A stretch of DNA of 64,000 bases from Pyrrhosoma nymphula (GCA_963573305.1 OY754332.1:47591559-47655558), one strand, 5' to 3'; positions 22,716-35,900 are shown, numbered from the stretch's first letter. Notes: generated by a model from the sequence alone, not told the origin. Numbers and translations are program-made.

Positions 22716-22927
22716 CTAGCTTGAGATGAAGGTAGCTCCGTACCGTCTTTCCATCAACAATTCATCAAATGAAACCTCAGCATCATAGACCAGTTTTTCA
22801 AAAAATTTCTCAATTAGCTGTGATGAAAAATATTTCCTTTCCGTGTCACGCTCAAATCGCTTAAGTGCGTACTTTTTCAAGAAGGAATTGTAAACAATCT
22901 TGTGTGGATACAAAGACATTCTCTTGG
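22716..22927 (-). CDS. Possible terminal exon, unknown product
   Basis: The minus strand has an acceptor-like TTTCAG ending at 22928, then CC AAG AGA ATG and 67 codons to a stop at 22716. The translation begins MSLYPHKIVYNSFLKKYALK, continues with charged, helix-like sequence (RFERDTERKYFSSQLIEKFF) and has balanced amino-acid use unlike chance AT-rich frames. I do not recognise it. It could equally be a fragment of an unknown transposon. A SINE lies directly upstream; its insertion duplicated the acceptor-like bases. Confidence 0.25.
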
Positions 22928-22938
22928 CTGAAACATAT

Positions 22939-23166
22939 CACTCACTCAGTGATTCAACCCGAAGGTTGGTTTGAATAGTTGAGGGTAGACTATTCACCCC
23001 GGTCTAAGCCACAGGCGTGATTAGGGGGGCCAGTTCCTCTCCCTGGGCCACCTCGCACTCCGAAGATTTTTTTTGTTCGGGTGCGTCCTTCACCCGGATT
23101 TGAACACGGGACCCTTATATCAGTAGCCAAGCGCTCTACCCACTACTATAGGCCACCACGCTCCCC
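22939..23166 (-). mobile_element. tRNA-derived SINE, complete copy
   Basis: Minus-strand order is GGGGAGCGTGGTGGCC, an A-box-like AGTGGGTAGAGCGC, a B-box GTGTTCAAATCC, the linker CGAACAAAAAAAATC, then the body GAGGTGGCCCAGGG and the terminus TTCGGGTTGAATCACTGAG with a TGAG tail. Flanking copies CTGAAACATAT (22928-22938) and CTAAAACATAT (23167-23177) form an 11-bp TSD with one mismatch. The head is tRNA-like, but the extra body shows it is not a tRNA gene. Confidence 0.9.
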
Positions 23167-23384
23167 CTAAAACATATAGAGAACAATTTTGCTAACAAGA
23201 ACCAAATGCTACCAAAAAAAATGAACGAAGATTCATTTCGCTATCCAAATTCTCTCCCTCGAAGTTTCACAGCAAAATTAACGTGAAGTGGAGATACTTT
23301 GCATAACTTTTTGGAGTTGCTTTTAGAAATTGACGGAGCAAATACGCGGTACATTGGTGTCGTTTATTCCAGATACAACCAGTA

Positions 23385-23804
23385 CAATTAGGGGTCATAA
23401 TAGTTGCGATAGATCAATCATATGAAACTCCCACCCTCACTTGGTAGAGTAGAATTTTCACTTGTGTTTAATAACATAGCATCATTACTAACACACCACG
23501 CAGCTTGAAATGCCCGGCATTATTTTGTTCTATGCATGAAGCAGTATCTCGTAGCATTCATAAATTAATAGCATTAATAATATTTACCACTAGATGTCTC
23601 TTTAACAGTGTGCTGCATGTTCATTTACGTAGCACTCTCCCAGTTTCTAGTTTGATTGCGCACCGTTCTCCTGACCGATTTTTGGTCTGCGCATAGCGGC
23701 CGGGGGAACGTCCGAGGTCCCGATTTGTACTGGGACGAGTGCTGCATGCCTGCCAAACACCCTGGTGGTGGCTTACACGGTACTTAGTTGATGTAGGTGT
23801 AGAT
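23385..23804 (+). mobile_element. LINE family A, 3' end
   Basis: It begins with the last ORF2 codons (GGGGTCATAATAGTTGCGAT) and runs through the family A 3' UTR, containing CTCCCAGTTTCTAGTTTGA, GCGGCCGGGGGAACG and CGAGTGCTGCATGCCTG. It ends GGTGGCTTACACGGTACT and an eroded TAGATG-type tail. Non-coding. Confidence 0.8.
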
Positions 23805-24764
23805 TTACATAATTTTGAATTAAAATATATTCGTAGCAAAGATTAAAAAATAAAACAGCATAACCTTTGCTATTTTCTAAATTAAATACCGTCATATTTT
23901 GATACTGAGGCTATGTATCCCCTGCAGCGGGCATCTTTACTTTGTATTTTCATCCCCTATGATATGTAATGAGGCGGATGAGGTGAAGCAAGGAAAGTCT
24001 ACAAAGCCACAATAATTTCATTGTGTCGGAATCGTGCCGCAGTTCAGTGGAGCCAATCCGGAAAATCTTATTACTGTAAGCAGTTTGATCCATCTATAGA
24101 AACTTATCAGATTCTTCAACATTCATTTTTCCAACCTGCCCCAAAGAGTACGAGTGAACGTTTTTTTTACACCATACAAAGTAACCCGTCAAGATGTTAA
24201 TTATTTTTGTTGTAAGAAAGATGTATCAGAGAATTGGAGAGATACACTGCAGGATGGACAGTTTAAAAATGTCATTTTGTCCGCGTTAAGTTTAGGGACC
24301 AATATAGCTATGTTCGATGCCACCATAAATGTTAATGCTAGCGTCCTTTAACAGTTTTAATTTAACAAATTCTGCACGGTATGCTTATTTTTTTAGGTTT
24401 TATGCTGTTCTATTTATTTATTTTATGCTCTATGCGCAATGTTCATGTTGTTCTTGTATCCTAGTATTGCAGCTGTAATATACTGTATATTTGTTTGTTA
24501 AGATGATAAATTCATACTATCTAAGGACACTCTTTGTATGTACGTTAAGTAGAATTTCCTTGAATATGTTTAAATTTTCTTGTAACTGCCAATCGCTGCT
24601 ATATCCAAGGAATGACAACCCAAACATGAATACTTTTCTTCTGAGGTGCCTTGGTTCACTCTTTGCGTGTGTTAATTGCCTGTATAATTGCTGGAGAGGA
24701 ATAAATGTGTTATTATTATTATAATTTTGTAAACTCTTTTGGCAAATTATCGATAATGAGCTCT
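23805..24764. other. No recognisable gene; possible ATT-tailed repeat end
   Basis: Short frames only (77 codons at 24491-24724). The segment closes with GGAATAAATGTGTTATTATT followed by more ATT units, which resembles the simple tail of a retroposon, but no body was recognised. Confidence 0.35.
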
Positions 24765-24997
24765 AACAAGTGGTCCCCGTGATGCATGGATGCAGTGTCC
24801 ATCTCGCATGAGTAGAATATTTGTTAGCAGCCGTATAACATGTAAGGTCCCTTCCGCATACGCTACTTAATTTAATATTGATGTAAATTATGTAAATTAG
24901 CTGATGGCAAATTGAGTGCTTTTGGCGGTGGGTGTTGCTTGCAATCACCCCCCGCCACACATCCTACGGTGGCTAGCAGGGTACCGCGTGGACGCAG
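24765..24997 (+). mobile_element. LINE-like 3' end, variant family
   Basis: It starts AAGTGGTCCCCGTGATGCAT and shares that block with 36415-36500. It ends with a family B-like terminus (CACCCCCCGCCACACATCCT, GGTGGCTAGCAGGGTA). The intervening sequence differs from families A and B, so it is a third 3' UTR variant. Confidence 0.6.
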
Positions 24998-25633
24998 AAG
25001 CACTGTAGGGCCAGGGAGATGCGAGAGACGCTTCGCAGATGGAACGAGAGACTGCGGGAAGATCCGTGAGTGAATTGGGTGGAGTGAAACGGGCTGCGTG
25101 GAATCCCGGTTAAGACTGCGTCAGCCCCTTAAAAAAAAATAACAAGTTCTCCTGACCGTGTTGTGTCCTCGTATAGCCAGCGACGGCGCCACGCGTATCG
25201 CACACGGCTTTCTAGCGTACGCTCGCCACGAAAGGCGCTCCTCACGCGAGCAGCCGACACGCGTCGCGACGGGTCTCGAGGGCACGTGACGCGTCAGCCG
25301 TGGACGTCACAGGCCGCCTGTAATTATACATTCCGAATTCCCGCCGTGTCCGTGGAATCACTCGGCGTTTACATCTAAGAGAATCGGCTGCGAAAATCAA
25401 CGGGGATGGTCCAAGCAGCTACAGGTCGGCCGAAGAAACCAAAATAATCTCGTTCGGAGCCAAAGGAGGCGACTTAAATGCTGCTAACACCACGACAAAC
25501 TTTTCTATGCTCGTGAAAATTTGGAAAAGGGCCGATCTGCAAATTTCTACCAATTTCATTTTAATCCTCATCTTACTATGCACACTTAATATTTACCTTA
25601 TAATTACAATGATAGCCTCTCTATTGGTAACAT
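24998..25633. other. CpG-rich patch, no gene recognised
   Basis: The part at 25160-25340 is rich in CG, with palindromic CACGTG and ACGCGT sites. A 71-codon frame here shows no recognised protein. It could be an old promoter island or a decayed element. Confidence 0.35.
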
Positions 25634-26218
25634 TCAAAGCAGACAATTTATGCCGGACGCTGATCATATTTATCTAGAGCCAACGTACTACGGTAGAAGC
25701 GATCACAGGAATAATATAAAGGAAATAGATTGCAGAACCGATAGATTTAAAATGTCATTTTTTCCACGCACAATAGGGGATCATAATAGTTGCGATAGAT
25801 CAATAATATGAATCACCCACCCTCGCTTGGTAGAGTAGAATTTTCTCACTTGTGTTTAAAAACATAGCATCATTACTAACACTTCACACCGCTTGATTAG
25901 TCCGGCATTATTTTATTTTGTTCTCTGCATGAAGTAACATCTCGTAGCATTCATAAATGAATAGTATTAGTAATATTAACCACTAGAAGTGTTTATAGCA
26001 CTGTGCTGCATGTTTGCATGCTCATTTACGTGGCACTTTCCCAGTTTCTAGTTTGACTGCGCACTGTTCTCCTGACTGCTTTTTGGTCCGCGCCTAGCGA
26101 CCGGGAGAGCGTGCGAGGTCCCAATTTGTACTGGGAAGAGTGATGCATGGCTGGTTTGGAATCACCCCGTGCCACACACCCTTGTGGTGGCTTGCACGGT
26201 ACTTCGTAGATGTAGATG
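25634..26218 (+). mobile_element. LINE family A, 3' end with ORF2 C-terminus
   Basis: It encodes PTYYGRSDHRNNIKEIDC then RTDRFKMSFFPRTIGDHN, the terminal block of the family ORF2. The full family A 3' UTR follows (GCGACCGGGAGAGCGTGCGA, CACACACCCTTGTGGTGGCT), ending TACTTCGTAGATGTAGATG. It is 5'-truncated. Confidence 0.82.
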
Positions 26219-26271
26219 AACAGCCGAAGCCTATTACTACCACTTTTATATGTGTAGACATACACGCACAA

Positions 26272-26367
26272 CACTGCCCTGGGAGGTGTTAATTTCCTAC
26301 CCGGGCAGGATTCGAACCCACGACCTTTTGTTCAGCAGGCGAGGACTTTACCCCGCCGCCACCTGGG
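26272..26367 (-). mobile_element. Second tRNA-derived SINE, interrupted head
   Basis: On the minus strand it reads CAGGTGGCGGCGGGGTAAAG, then a perfect B-box GGTTCGAATCC within GTCGTGGGTTCGAATCCTGC. This is a tRNA-like pol III promoter distinct from the first SINE. Its 5' side appears to continue at 28343 onward (CCTGGGCCGGCCACC on plus), separated by the 26368-28342 insertion. Confidence 0.6.
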
Positions 26368-28342
26368 GTTCATTCTGTATTTCGTCGGTTCCATACCGAT
26401 CGGTTGCGCTTCCTAACCCACCGACCGGTTGGGATTCCGTACCGACTTGGACTCCGCTACCGACGGAGCCTATTTCAGCGATTCTGTATGCAAGTCGGTG
26501 CCATTCCAGTCGGTTGGGTAACTAGTAACTACTCCCACTCAATGTTCCCCCCTCCCTCACAACATCCGAGTGTTTCCGGAGTTGAGGGTTACATGCTCTA
26601 TTCCCACGATTCCCACCAATGGAAGACGATAGAAAAAACAAATGACTACAGGAAGCCGCCTACTGCCGTTAGTGCTCTCGGGGTTGACAACAACAACAGA
26701 AATCAACAATGTCGAAAGGAGAATGATCGTATATTAATTTATGTGAATTTTGACCGTTACAATATGTATTGAATAATTAAAATAAGGGATTTACATTTAA
26801 AGGACATATCTAGTAGCGTCCGTGAGAATATGAAGTATTCATAAAAGATGATGAGTGCTACGAGATTAAATGAAGTGTGCTAAGTGAGAATGAATCAGTT
26901 GTGATCACTTGAATCCGGAAATAACCTTCAAATTTTCAATTTGACCTGTATATTGATTGATTATATGTACATATTTACTCGTGTGATTGAGATCCGACAT
27001 TTAACTGCGTTTTGCATTTGGAATTTCTAGTTGCAGAAAAGATATTACGTGTACCAATATACTATTTAATCTTCCAAAGATTGCTAGAATTATTCGTTGG
27101 AATAAATTGAAGCGTGGCGTGATCTCGAAAATAGAATATCCGTGTATGTATTTTATATTGTAGATGTGGTATTGAAATATTCTTGTAGGAATATTATTCT
27201 ATATTCGTGGTTTTAGGACAGTGAAATTGCTGCGCGCTCGTGTCATATGAAACATTTATTATATTATTTCGTGGAGCAAAGTTGAATGTAAAATTCATTT
27301 AACGAGTGACAAATAAATACATATGGAGAAAGAAATTTAAGTTGAGTGGAGAAATAAGTAAATTTGCTATTAGCGCTCTTGATTATTGTACGTGTACCTA
27401 CTTGCAAGTAGTGCTGTCACCACAACATTGGTGTTGTCAAACACATTGTTTCGGCATTACTTGAAGTTTAATCCGAATTTCATTAGGATAGAGCGATGAT
27501 CGACAGTTCAATGCAAAATATTCTTAAAATATATCTCAACTACGAAAATAAAGGCTGAAAGCAAACAAACGTCAGTAAAAATACGAACGTTCGTTATCCT
27601 GGCCCAAAATCTGGGGATAACATATCGTAATCAAAATACGATGCTCACACAAATGTGCTAAATCGCCTATTCTCTGAAATCAGAAGCTACTTGATTAAGT
27701 AATCTAGTTACGTAAGTGACTGCTTACACGAAATTTGATTATAATTGAAAACTTTCAACGGGAATCATCCATTTAAGAATAACTACACAGCAATAATAGG
27801 CATTCACCGCGGACGACTTTTGGCATTTATTATGACAAATATCCCGGTGATCGAGTATACTGAATAGCCTAAATATGGTGCTATTTACGTACTTGTTAGT
27901 GTCAAACAGTAAAAAATTTTTAACAGCCAAGAAATTACAATGCAATACTACGGAATTCTAGTTGTGTTGAAGTTTCTCTTATAGATCATCACCTTTATGA
28001 CCTTAACTTCATCGACGTTTGCATTAGCTCTCTTAAGAACAAATTATGTTGCTATTACAACCACAAATATATGTTTATTCATTATTACAAGTATCAAATT
28101 ATCCCATTTCAGGCTAAAAATCCAAATTTGTTATCCATTTGCTTCGGTGTTACTGAAGCAAACCGACTGATTCTCCGCCGTACCGACAGCTTTTGCGTGT
28201 CGGTGGGATTCACCGACTGGAGCTCGCCGGGGCACCAATCGGGTGCGTACAGAATCGCACGGCTGCTCTAACTGAGTCTGTGTGACGTCCCATCCGACGA
28301 AAAACCTACCGTACCGACCGGTTTGGAGTTACAGAATGACTT
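26368..28342. mobile_element. Roughly 2-kb non-autonomous TIR element
   Basis: The left end (TTCATTCTGTATTTCGTCGG) and right end (reverse complement AGTCATTCTGTAACTCCAAA) are inverted and share TCATTCTGTA; CG-rich subterminal parts on both sides carry ACCGACCGGTT-like motifs. CCTGGG flanks both sides (26362-26367, 28343-28348). The core is AT-rich with no transposase. Superfamily unresolved; extra bases at the junctions make the exact ends uncertain by 1-2 bp. Confidence 0.6.
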
Positions 28343-28348
28343 CCTGGG

Positions 28349-31300
28349 CCGGCCACCTCTCAACAACTCAACTATACATTACTCATATTACAATATGATA
28401 TTAGAAATTATTAAGATATTAATAGTAATTCACCATGCATTACATTAATTACAATTATTTATTAATTTGTTCATATTTACAACTATTAACAGCATTTAAT
28501 CAATTTAATGTGTATTCATGTTATTCCGAGAACAGTGTATTACACAGCACTGCCGTTTTTCCTCTCACAGACTCATCACGCGAAAGTAAACAATATATAT
28601 TTCAAAGAAATATATTACGATAATGGACGACTCTCAAAATTACTAGGAATTAAATATGGTGATGGGATAGGAAGAGCACTTAGGTTAATAAGATTCAGTA
28701 GTATCCTAAATTAGGTTAAAATAATTACATTTTTGTCCACTCAACCGCATAGCGTCGACACCTGTTTAGGTACTCAAAGGGTGGAATATACGAAGCGTAA
28801 ATATTTAAACTTCCTTGTCTCAATTACACCAAGTAAATTGGCCATCTATCACTTGAATATCAAGAAACCCATCTGTAGATAATTAGCATGCATACTTTAC
28901 CCTGTCGGTACCTCACAAGTATTTTTTCTGTGTGTCAAATAAAAAATTAATTCTAGATAAACGTTGGAAGAAAAACCTAACCATCCTGCGGTACCTCTGC
29001 GGCTCAAGAAAAATGTGAACGCATGTCACGTCCAATGGCTACATTATACGTTTCCGGTGTTCAAAGAAATGCGTGTACATCGCAATAAGCAGGTAATTTC
29101 TGTGAGCATTGCGAACACTTTCATTTTTAAGCAAAAAGCACGATAATGGGTTCATCCTTTCGCTGTCTCGAGGCATCTGAACGGCAGATTTGTGCTATTC
29201 TGCTGACTTGGGAGAAATTTCTGATACTATTCTGATTGCATCCGGAAATTCGACGAGTTTGCAGCAAGAAATAGTAAACAATATATGGTCTCGTAGTACT
29301 ATCACTTTCAAAAGTCGGTCCACACGGTGAGCGCGACCATCTCCGTGTTCTGTTGAAATCGAGCTTCACGTATTGCATACGCGTTCCATGACTTCTGGGG
29401 GCCAATTTTACTGCTACGACAGGCACAACTTGAGTTTGTTTTTTACTCGCTAAGAGACATCGCGTGCCATCCTTCCTCCGACAACGAATAGCCAAAACAA
29501 TCCCAACCCCCACTCCCATAAGAATTAGCCAGCCGAAGAACCCGCGAAGTTTTTTCGGCCGGTATTTCTTGTGAGAGCAAGAAGGCGATAATTTCCCGTA
29601 CTCTCCTTATGACATGGGTCGTCATGGCAAGAATCATTAGTCCTGCGCAAAGTGGACAGATAGTAGCCTCGTTTGCATGCAGGAAAACTAGTAATTTATA
29701 AAGTTATAGTAAATACGTTGCCAAAATCCACTGTTGCAAAATCAGCTCGGAAACCTTTCCCGACAATGATAAAATAAAGATAATGTTAAGAGATCAGAAT
29801 TTTTATTTCGCACGTAATAAAAATAGCTGAGATAGCTGTTAAAATGAAATCGGGGAAAGGGCGGAAGACTTCCTCGGTGAAGACCAGTATGGGTTAAGGA
29901 AAGAGAGCGAGACGCGAAACGCATTTCTGGTGATGAATATTCTAACATTTATTAATAGATAATAGCCACTAAGTCTCTATTTGTTTCTTAGACTGCTGGA
30001 AGACTTTTGACAGAGTACATTGGACGAGAATAATAAATATTACTGCAGAAATAGGGAGTACACTGGAAGTGTAGGCGCATAATTATAAAACCTCATGGGG
30101 ATGAAGCGGTATACGGGTAATGAATGACGAATCGGAATGGGTATATGTTGGAAGAGGATTCAGGCCGGGCCATTTCTTATTACCATTGATTTTCGATTGT
30201 TCGCTGACAATTTGGTAATAAATAAATGGAAAGGGATAAAATTACGAAGGAAAGTAGCAAGTAACTGTTAATTTGCAGATGGCCAAGATTTATTTAGCCA
30301 GTCAGCCACGGGACTCGATGTCTATTTCGCAGGTGAAAAGGTGCGTGATATATGGAATGTGAATTAATCATATAAAGCGCAGGTAATGAAGTTTATGAAG
30401 TAGTAATAGTCCAAAATGAAGGAAAATGAGGAAAATTCTGAGCTAGGGAAACGGGTTACCTTTCCGGGAAGTATAACTACGACATTCAGTAAAGGATAAA
30501 TTAATGTATGGAGATTGGTGTTACAGAGGATTTAAAGAATTGTGTTTGAATAGGAATTTCGCTGTTTTGAAGTAGGATGGAGAGAAAAATAGACGAAAAG
30601 TCGATAGGAGATATACGAGAGACAGCACAAATAAAACGTGGTGTTGCCTAAGGTGCTATAGATGGGGTATGACTCAACGATGGGAAAGGGGATATTGCGG
30701 CAAAGATCTATATTAGTGATGATGATAAATGTGCAACTCTATCTCCATAATTGCAAAGTAAAATTAAAACGATATTGCACAGTAAATTAAAACGACACCT
30801 TTGAGTAAAGTTTAAGAACAAAATAACTGATATAGCCTTCAAACTTATATCATTAATTAGTGTATCGAAACGAAAATTTGGAGGTTTTGGAAAGCCTCCA
30901 GCACACATTAATTACTGATGCGATGATTTTCCATCTTTGAACTGTAGCAAAATATATTGCTTGGATACCTACACAGACCGTTGAGAATTTCATAAACACC
31001 AATAAGGGAAAAATTAACGCCGAGTATTCACCTGGGATGAGAAACTGATGGAAGTCCGATCATTCTCTTGCAATCGGGAGTTGAGATTTATTCAATATTC
31101 ACTCCGAATTTCCCTCAAGGTAATGACTAGTGATTGGTCAGTACTTAGATAATTTTTGAAAATAATCTGGGCATAATGAAAGGAAACAATCCAAGCCTGG
31201 AAACGTTAACTCTAAGCCTATTATTTGTGCCACAAAATCATCACAACTTTTTTGTGACCGAAGTTAAGTGCACTGCATTTGGCATAGAGCTTTTAATTAC

Positions 31301-32649
31301 TCTCACAATGAGGCACACAATGTTTTTCACAGTATGGCATTGCTTTTACGAGAATGTATTCAAACTGAATTTATTAATTGATTGCCTTGCGATTCGATAC
31401 ATTAACTTATCAAACCAATCTATTTATGCTAAAGGATTGACAGATTTAAACAGTTTACAGTCCATGATATCTCCTCAGCAGCTCATTTTTCGTCAGTGCG
31501 CGTGAAAGTGTAGGTTGTGCGCTGTGTAGTGAAACAATCTCGTACAAAGGAGAATAAAAATAGCTACCTAATTAAATTTACGTCGTGCGTTTGTAACCTT
31601 GGATTTCACAAACATTTCTTTAGCTAGCATCCCCCATTGCGTGACTGATAGATTCCATAGCCAGAGAGGTCAGTAGAGTTTGACCACATCTCCAGAATAT
31701 ATTGCCACCATGGTGATGTTCAGCTTCTAGAAATCAGAGGTTCGTTCAGGAACGGAGAGCTGAGTGATGGATATACTTGCAGTGAATGAATCTTTTTGTT
31801 TTGTATTAACTTTCTAAACACAGTCGCAGTGCATTTAACAGTCCAATAAAAACAATGTGAGACGAATTACAGCCTAATAGAGCAAAATTAACATTGAAAC
31901 ATACCTTCGGTGTAACGCCGCTGGAAGCTGATTTCTAAATACGCAAAGCGAATTCATACCTATTTCATCCAACATATATCATTACTGAAAATTATACTTT
32001 ACGATATTACCTAAAAAAGGATAAAACCCTAAGTAGGATAAAATAAATGCAAAACTATGCCGAATGAAGCTACAAAAAGTGGATTGTAATATATCAGAAA
32101 TGAATGCGGTCATTTTTGAATGAGTTTTCCTTCAGTGGAGATATAACTTAATTGATTTCTCGCTCTCAGAGAGAACATGAACTCCATTTAAAAATGCCTA
32201 CGATGAAAAACTGCTCATTTATAAAAGATAAGATTTTCGAATAAGCAACATGAAAAATTTTCTCGTTATTTAGAACAGATTCGAACGAAATAGAAGTTGT
32301 GGTTTAAACTTAAAGTTGGCGTTCATTTTGCAGCGAAAATTAATGGGAATGAGTCAAGATTTGATAAGGTTAGGAAAAAAAGTGCACTTGATAATTTCAG
32401 ATAGTCATTTTTAGTATATTACCTATGGTAACAGAAACCTAAAACAAAATGTTCATTCATCAGAGAACAACTTTGATATTTCGTAATATCGCCATAATTT
32501 TCGGTTGCAGATCCTAATCGTGACTGCATAGACCCAACCAAATGTTCTATTACACGGGGACGTTGGCTTAAAGAATCCCAAACATCCCGTATGTAGACTT
32601 ACAGGTATTTTTCATTTTTCGGCTATCAAACGCAACTAGTGTAGTTGCG
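28349..32649. other. Mostly featureless AT-rich stretch
   Basis: Apart from the minus-strand open frame at 29127-29612, I see only short frames (up to 109 codons at 31176-31505, translation unrecognised). No terminal repeats or RNA genes are supported. Confidence 0.4.
29127..29612 (-). CDS. Hypothetical ORF/exon with a transmembrane-like segment
   Basis: The minus strand is open for 161 codons between stops; the first ATG codon is at 29519. Upstream of it the frame reads SHKKYRPKKLRGFFGWLIL, then MGVGVGIVLAI and RCRRKDGTR. This forms a hydrophobic stretch of about 19 residues between basic flanks, as in a single-pass membrane protein. The rest (VVPVVAVKLAPRSH, MQYVKLDFNRT) is unrecognised. 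No strong splice acceptor is visible. It could be a chance frame. Confidence 0.2.
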
Positions 32650-32978
32650 TCCCATTTGTGTAGTTGCTAAATACATATAGGCACACTAACGTTCCCTCTA
32701 CCATTGGGAGCATATCTGTGGTGTAGTGCATGATTGTTAGGCTTCTCCTCGTGACAAGCATTCGCGAATTATGCTAATGGTTAATTAGTCGTAGTTGCAG
32801 GGTATAGGGTATAGTGTAATGAATTTGATTGTTTCAGGCTGACTTCGTGGAAGTGATAGATATCAATTTTCAATATAGACTTTTTTTTATACAAAATGGG
32901 TAGTGTAATGTATGTTTATGATTACTCACCCCCTGCCACACACCCTTGAGGTGGCTTGCAGGGTATTTGTAGATGTAG
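32650..32978 (+). mobile_element. LINE family B, 3' UTR fragment
   Basis: It matches the family B 3' UTR (GTGTAGTTGCTAAATACA, GTGGTGTAGTGCATG) and ends GAGGTGGCTTGCAGGGTATT with TGTAGATGTAG. The segment at about 32821-32900 is an extra insertion bracketed by GTGTAATG. The stem-loop seen in other copies is mutated here (GGCTTCTCC). Confidence 0.75.
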
Positions 32979-35900
32979 TCGTCGGTTGAAAAACCCACAG
33001 CAATCACGACGAACCTATATTTTAACATTTTTAGGGATAATTCCTTTCTCAAATAGGGGGCGAACTCGAGACCTATTTAACCAGTTCTATAACTAATTGT
33101 AGGCAAAATATCACTATATATTTCCCCAACAAAACGTTTTTTTACATTATTGAAATGAAACTGTAGGAATTATTCTAGTGGAAGTATTATGGGGATGCTG
33201 TATTTGACAAGCAGTCGGCTGATAGGTATTTCGATTTCGGCGAAGTTACAGCCACATCTTGAAAATTAATTTTGGGAAATTTACTGGTGAACTCAGTAAT
33301 ACAGATATGTGCAAGGTGCTCAATATCTTTTTGCAGAATTTCCAATTTCAACAGTAATTTTCCAGCAGAATAAGACTTCACTTGCACTACCATTGGAGAA
33401 TTTTCGCGAGACAACAAAACCTCACGTAGCACCTAGCACTCGACGAATGTTTAGCGGTAAGCATGCGAGAGACGGATTACCAAACAGGGAAATATTTGTG
33501 AGAGTTCCACAAAATATGCTTTGTTCTTGGTGACACCCGTAAAATTTCTGCCCTTAAGAAATCACATGCAGTGGGGTAGAATAATAGGAATTTACGATGC
33601 TCAGAATTATGTCGAGCACAAGCGTTATCAACGAAGAGGGACTTTGAACAGAAACCGGTAGGAAACAGTACAGTCATTACGAAAGCACAAATTACTATTA
33701 ATAGAGAGTGTTATTCACTTTGAGAGTCAATGTGGTCACAAAATGTGGTTGTAAAATCCCGACCAAAAAATTCGAATAAAAATGACGATAAAAATAAAAG
33801 CGACGAACATGCAGCAGTGACTGATAAGCGGGGAAAAGGTTCCATTTTTTTCTTGATTTCCCTTTAAGAGGCCTGGAAAAAGCATTTTATAATGGTCCGG
33901 AAAAGGAAAGCGGTGCTTACATACATACATTGTCGCGGAGGAGTAATTAAATTGAGAAAAATTAATGGCTTTCGATCCTTTCATACGCAATTGAGTAGGG
34001 ATTAAGAAGCCAATAAATTTTAAAGTCGGGCTATTGAAGTGCATTTGAGAAATTGCTGCAGGGGTTCACAGCGAGGGCGATACAGTTGTGTCTTTTGATT
34101 CTGTTATCCCTCTTAAAACGCGGGAGAAGGCGATGGAATTGAAAGATAGAGAATTTAAAGGTCCTTAAACCCAGCTGCCGGTCATCTTCATTTAGTATTT
34201 GTTAAGCCCGATGTAAATAAATAGAAAAAACCTGACATATCAGAAATTGCTCAAATCACAGAAATGGAAATCGTGTGTCTTGCTGAAATCTTTTTTCATT
34301 TCTTTTCACCTTCTGTAGCTCTCCCCAATCGATGTAACTTTCCCATGAAAATTCAATGAAATCCTTCGAAGTTCATAAAAATTTCAAACGCAACCATACC
34401 TTGTGCTCACATCACAATAAAAAATTCCATTTCCATTTAAATTGGCAGGTACGGAACTCCGAAGATCCAGCTGAGCCCAGGCGCATTGTTCTAGTGACAG
34501 AGCACACTTATTCAGGAAAAACGATTTTCAGCTTCGGGGGGACTCGTAATCATTGAGCTGTAGTTGCACAACATAAGTTCTTTAAAAAGATATATTTAAA
34601 TCTATCCTTCACGGATTCTCGGCATGAGGGTGAGGGGTCAATTCCAATAGGAGAAAACTTCAGGATGCATAACCTTTCTCACATTCTCCCTTAAGGGTGG
34701 TGGGAAAAAAATGCTTGAATGCTTGTTGTACTTCTAAGGGAACTCTTTCTCACCACGTGGATGGAATTCCGCTCGTGAACTCAATATTAAGCGAACATTT
34801 TCTAATGCAAGCATTGGAAATGGAAGGGGTTCAGAATTAAACCGTCAGATAAATTTAGACTAAACAACTTTTGAGTCCCAAGTCGATCAATTGTTTTGCG
34901 ATGCGAAAAATATTTCATAAACCCCGAAACCTATTCATTGATCGATAAGATCATAGGCATAAAATTAAGGAACTACGTGATAAAAACAGAAACGGACAAG
35001 TTTCTAATGCCATTTTTTTTCGAACGATTAAATATCAAAATTGCTGTCATTGTGACTTATAAATCAGATTTTTCTACAGGTAGTTTAAATAATTAGCTTC
35101 TTGGTTACCTAAGGTTTTTTACTAATATGCTAAGAAATACTAACAACACGTCTCGCATGATTCCTGTATAATTCGGAGCTCTGTGCATGTATGTATGTAT
35201 AAGATACTACATTAACACGCGTAGTTCCTATAACTTTTGTAGGCTAAATTCCACGCTTGCTGAATATTCATCCCCTGCTAAATACCCGTGAAGGGGCTTG
35301 AATGATACCATAGAGTAAGCATATACTTACTCTATGATGATACAAAGTAGTTGGAGATGAAATTGGCCGTTTGGTGCTTTCAGAAAAAATGGTTCATTGC
35401 TTAACTGCGAGTAAAGTAATGGAATAGTAGTATGGAAAATGCCGTGCTGTCGTTATCGTAGGTATGTCTCCCAGTTCCGGACATAGGTTATGCTGGTTAT
35501 GTTGATTATGTGCGGTCTGGTGCGTCCAATGCTCGTCGCAGTGGTTTAACTCAAGAGCAATACGAGAGAATTTCCCATGAGCTTTCGTTTCCTACCGGTA
35601 CTTCGGCGTTCCGGCTGGGTTGGTTGGTGCCAGCACGATAAATGCCATTTCTGTGAAAGAATCGTGAAACGAAGCAAGGAAAATAACTCGTAATTCTAGG
35701 AGTTCACCGGGCAAAACGAGGGGAGAAGATGGAAAGTGACTCATATGACTGCATCGCCCCCTCTGTCAGCAGTGCACAATATATGGACCGACGCCAGGAA
35801 GCCCTTCCAATGCAGCGCACATGAGTCACAATAAATCTACTCCTCCACGCACTGCCAATGATATCCACATCAATGATGGATGGCAATCTATCATTGGAGG

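Noticed and set aside
26281..26367. Apparent tRNA gene with a perfect B-box on minus
   Set aside because: The acceptor arms do not pair convincingly and the sequence is interrupted by another element; it is treated as a SINE head.
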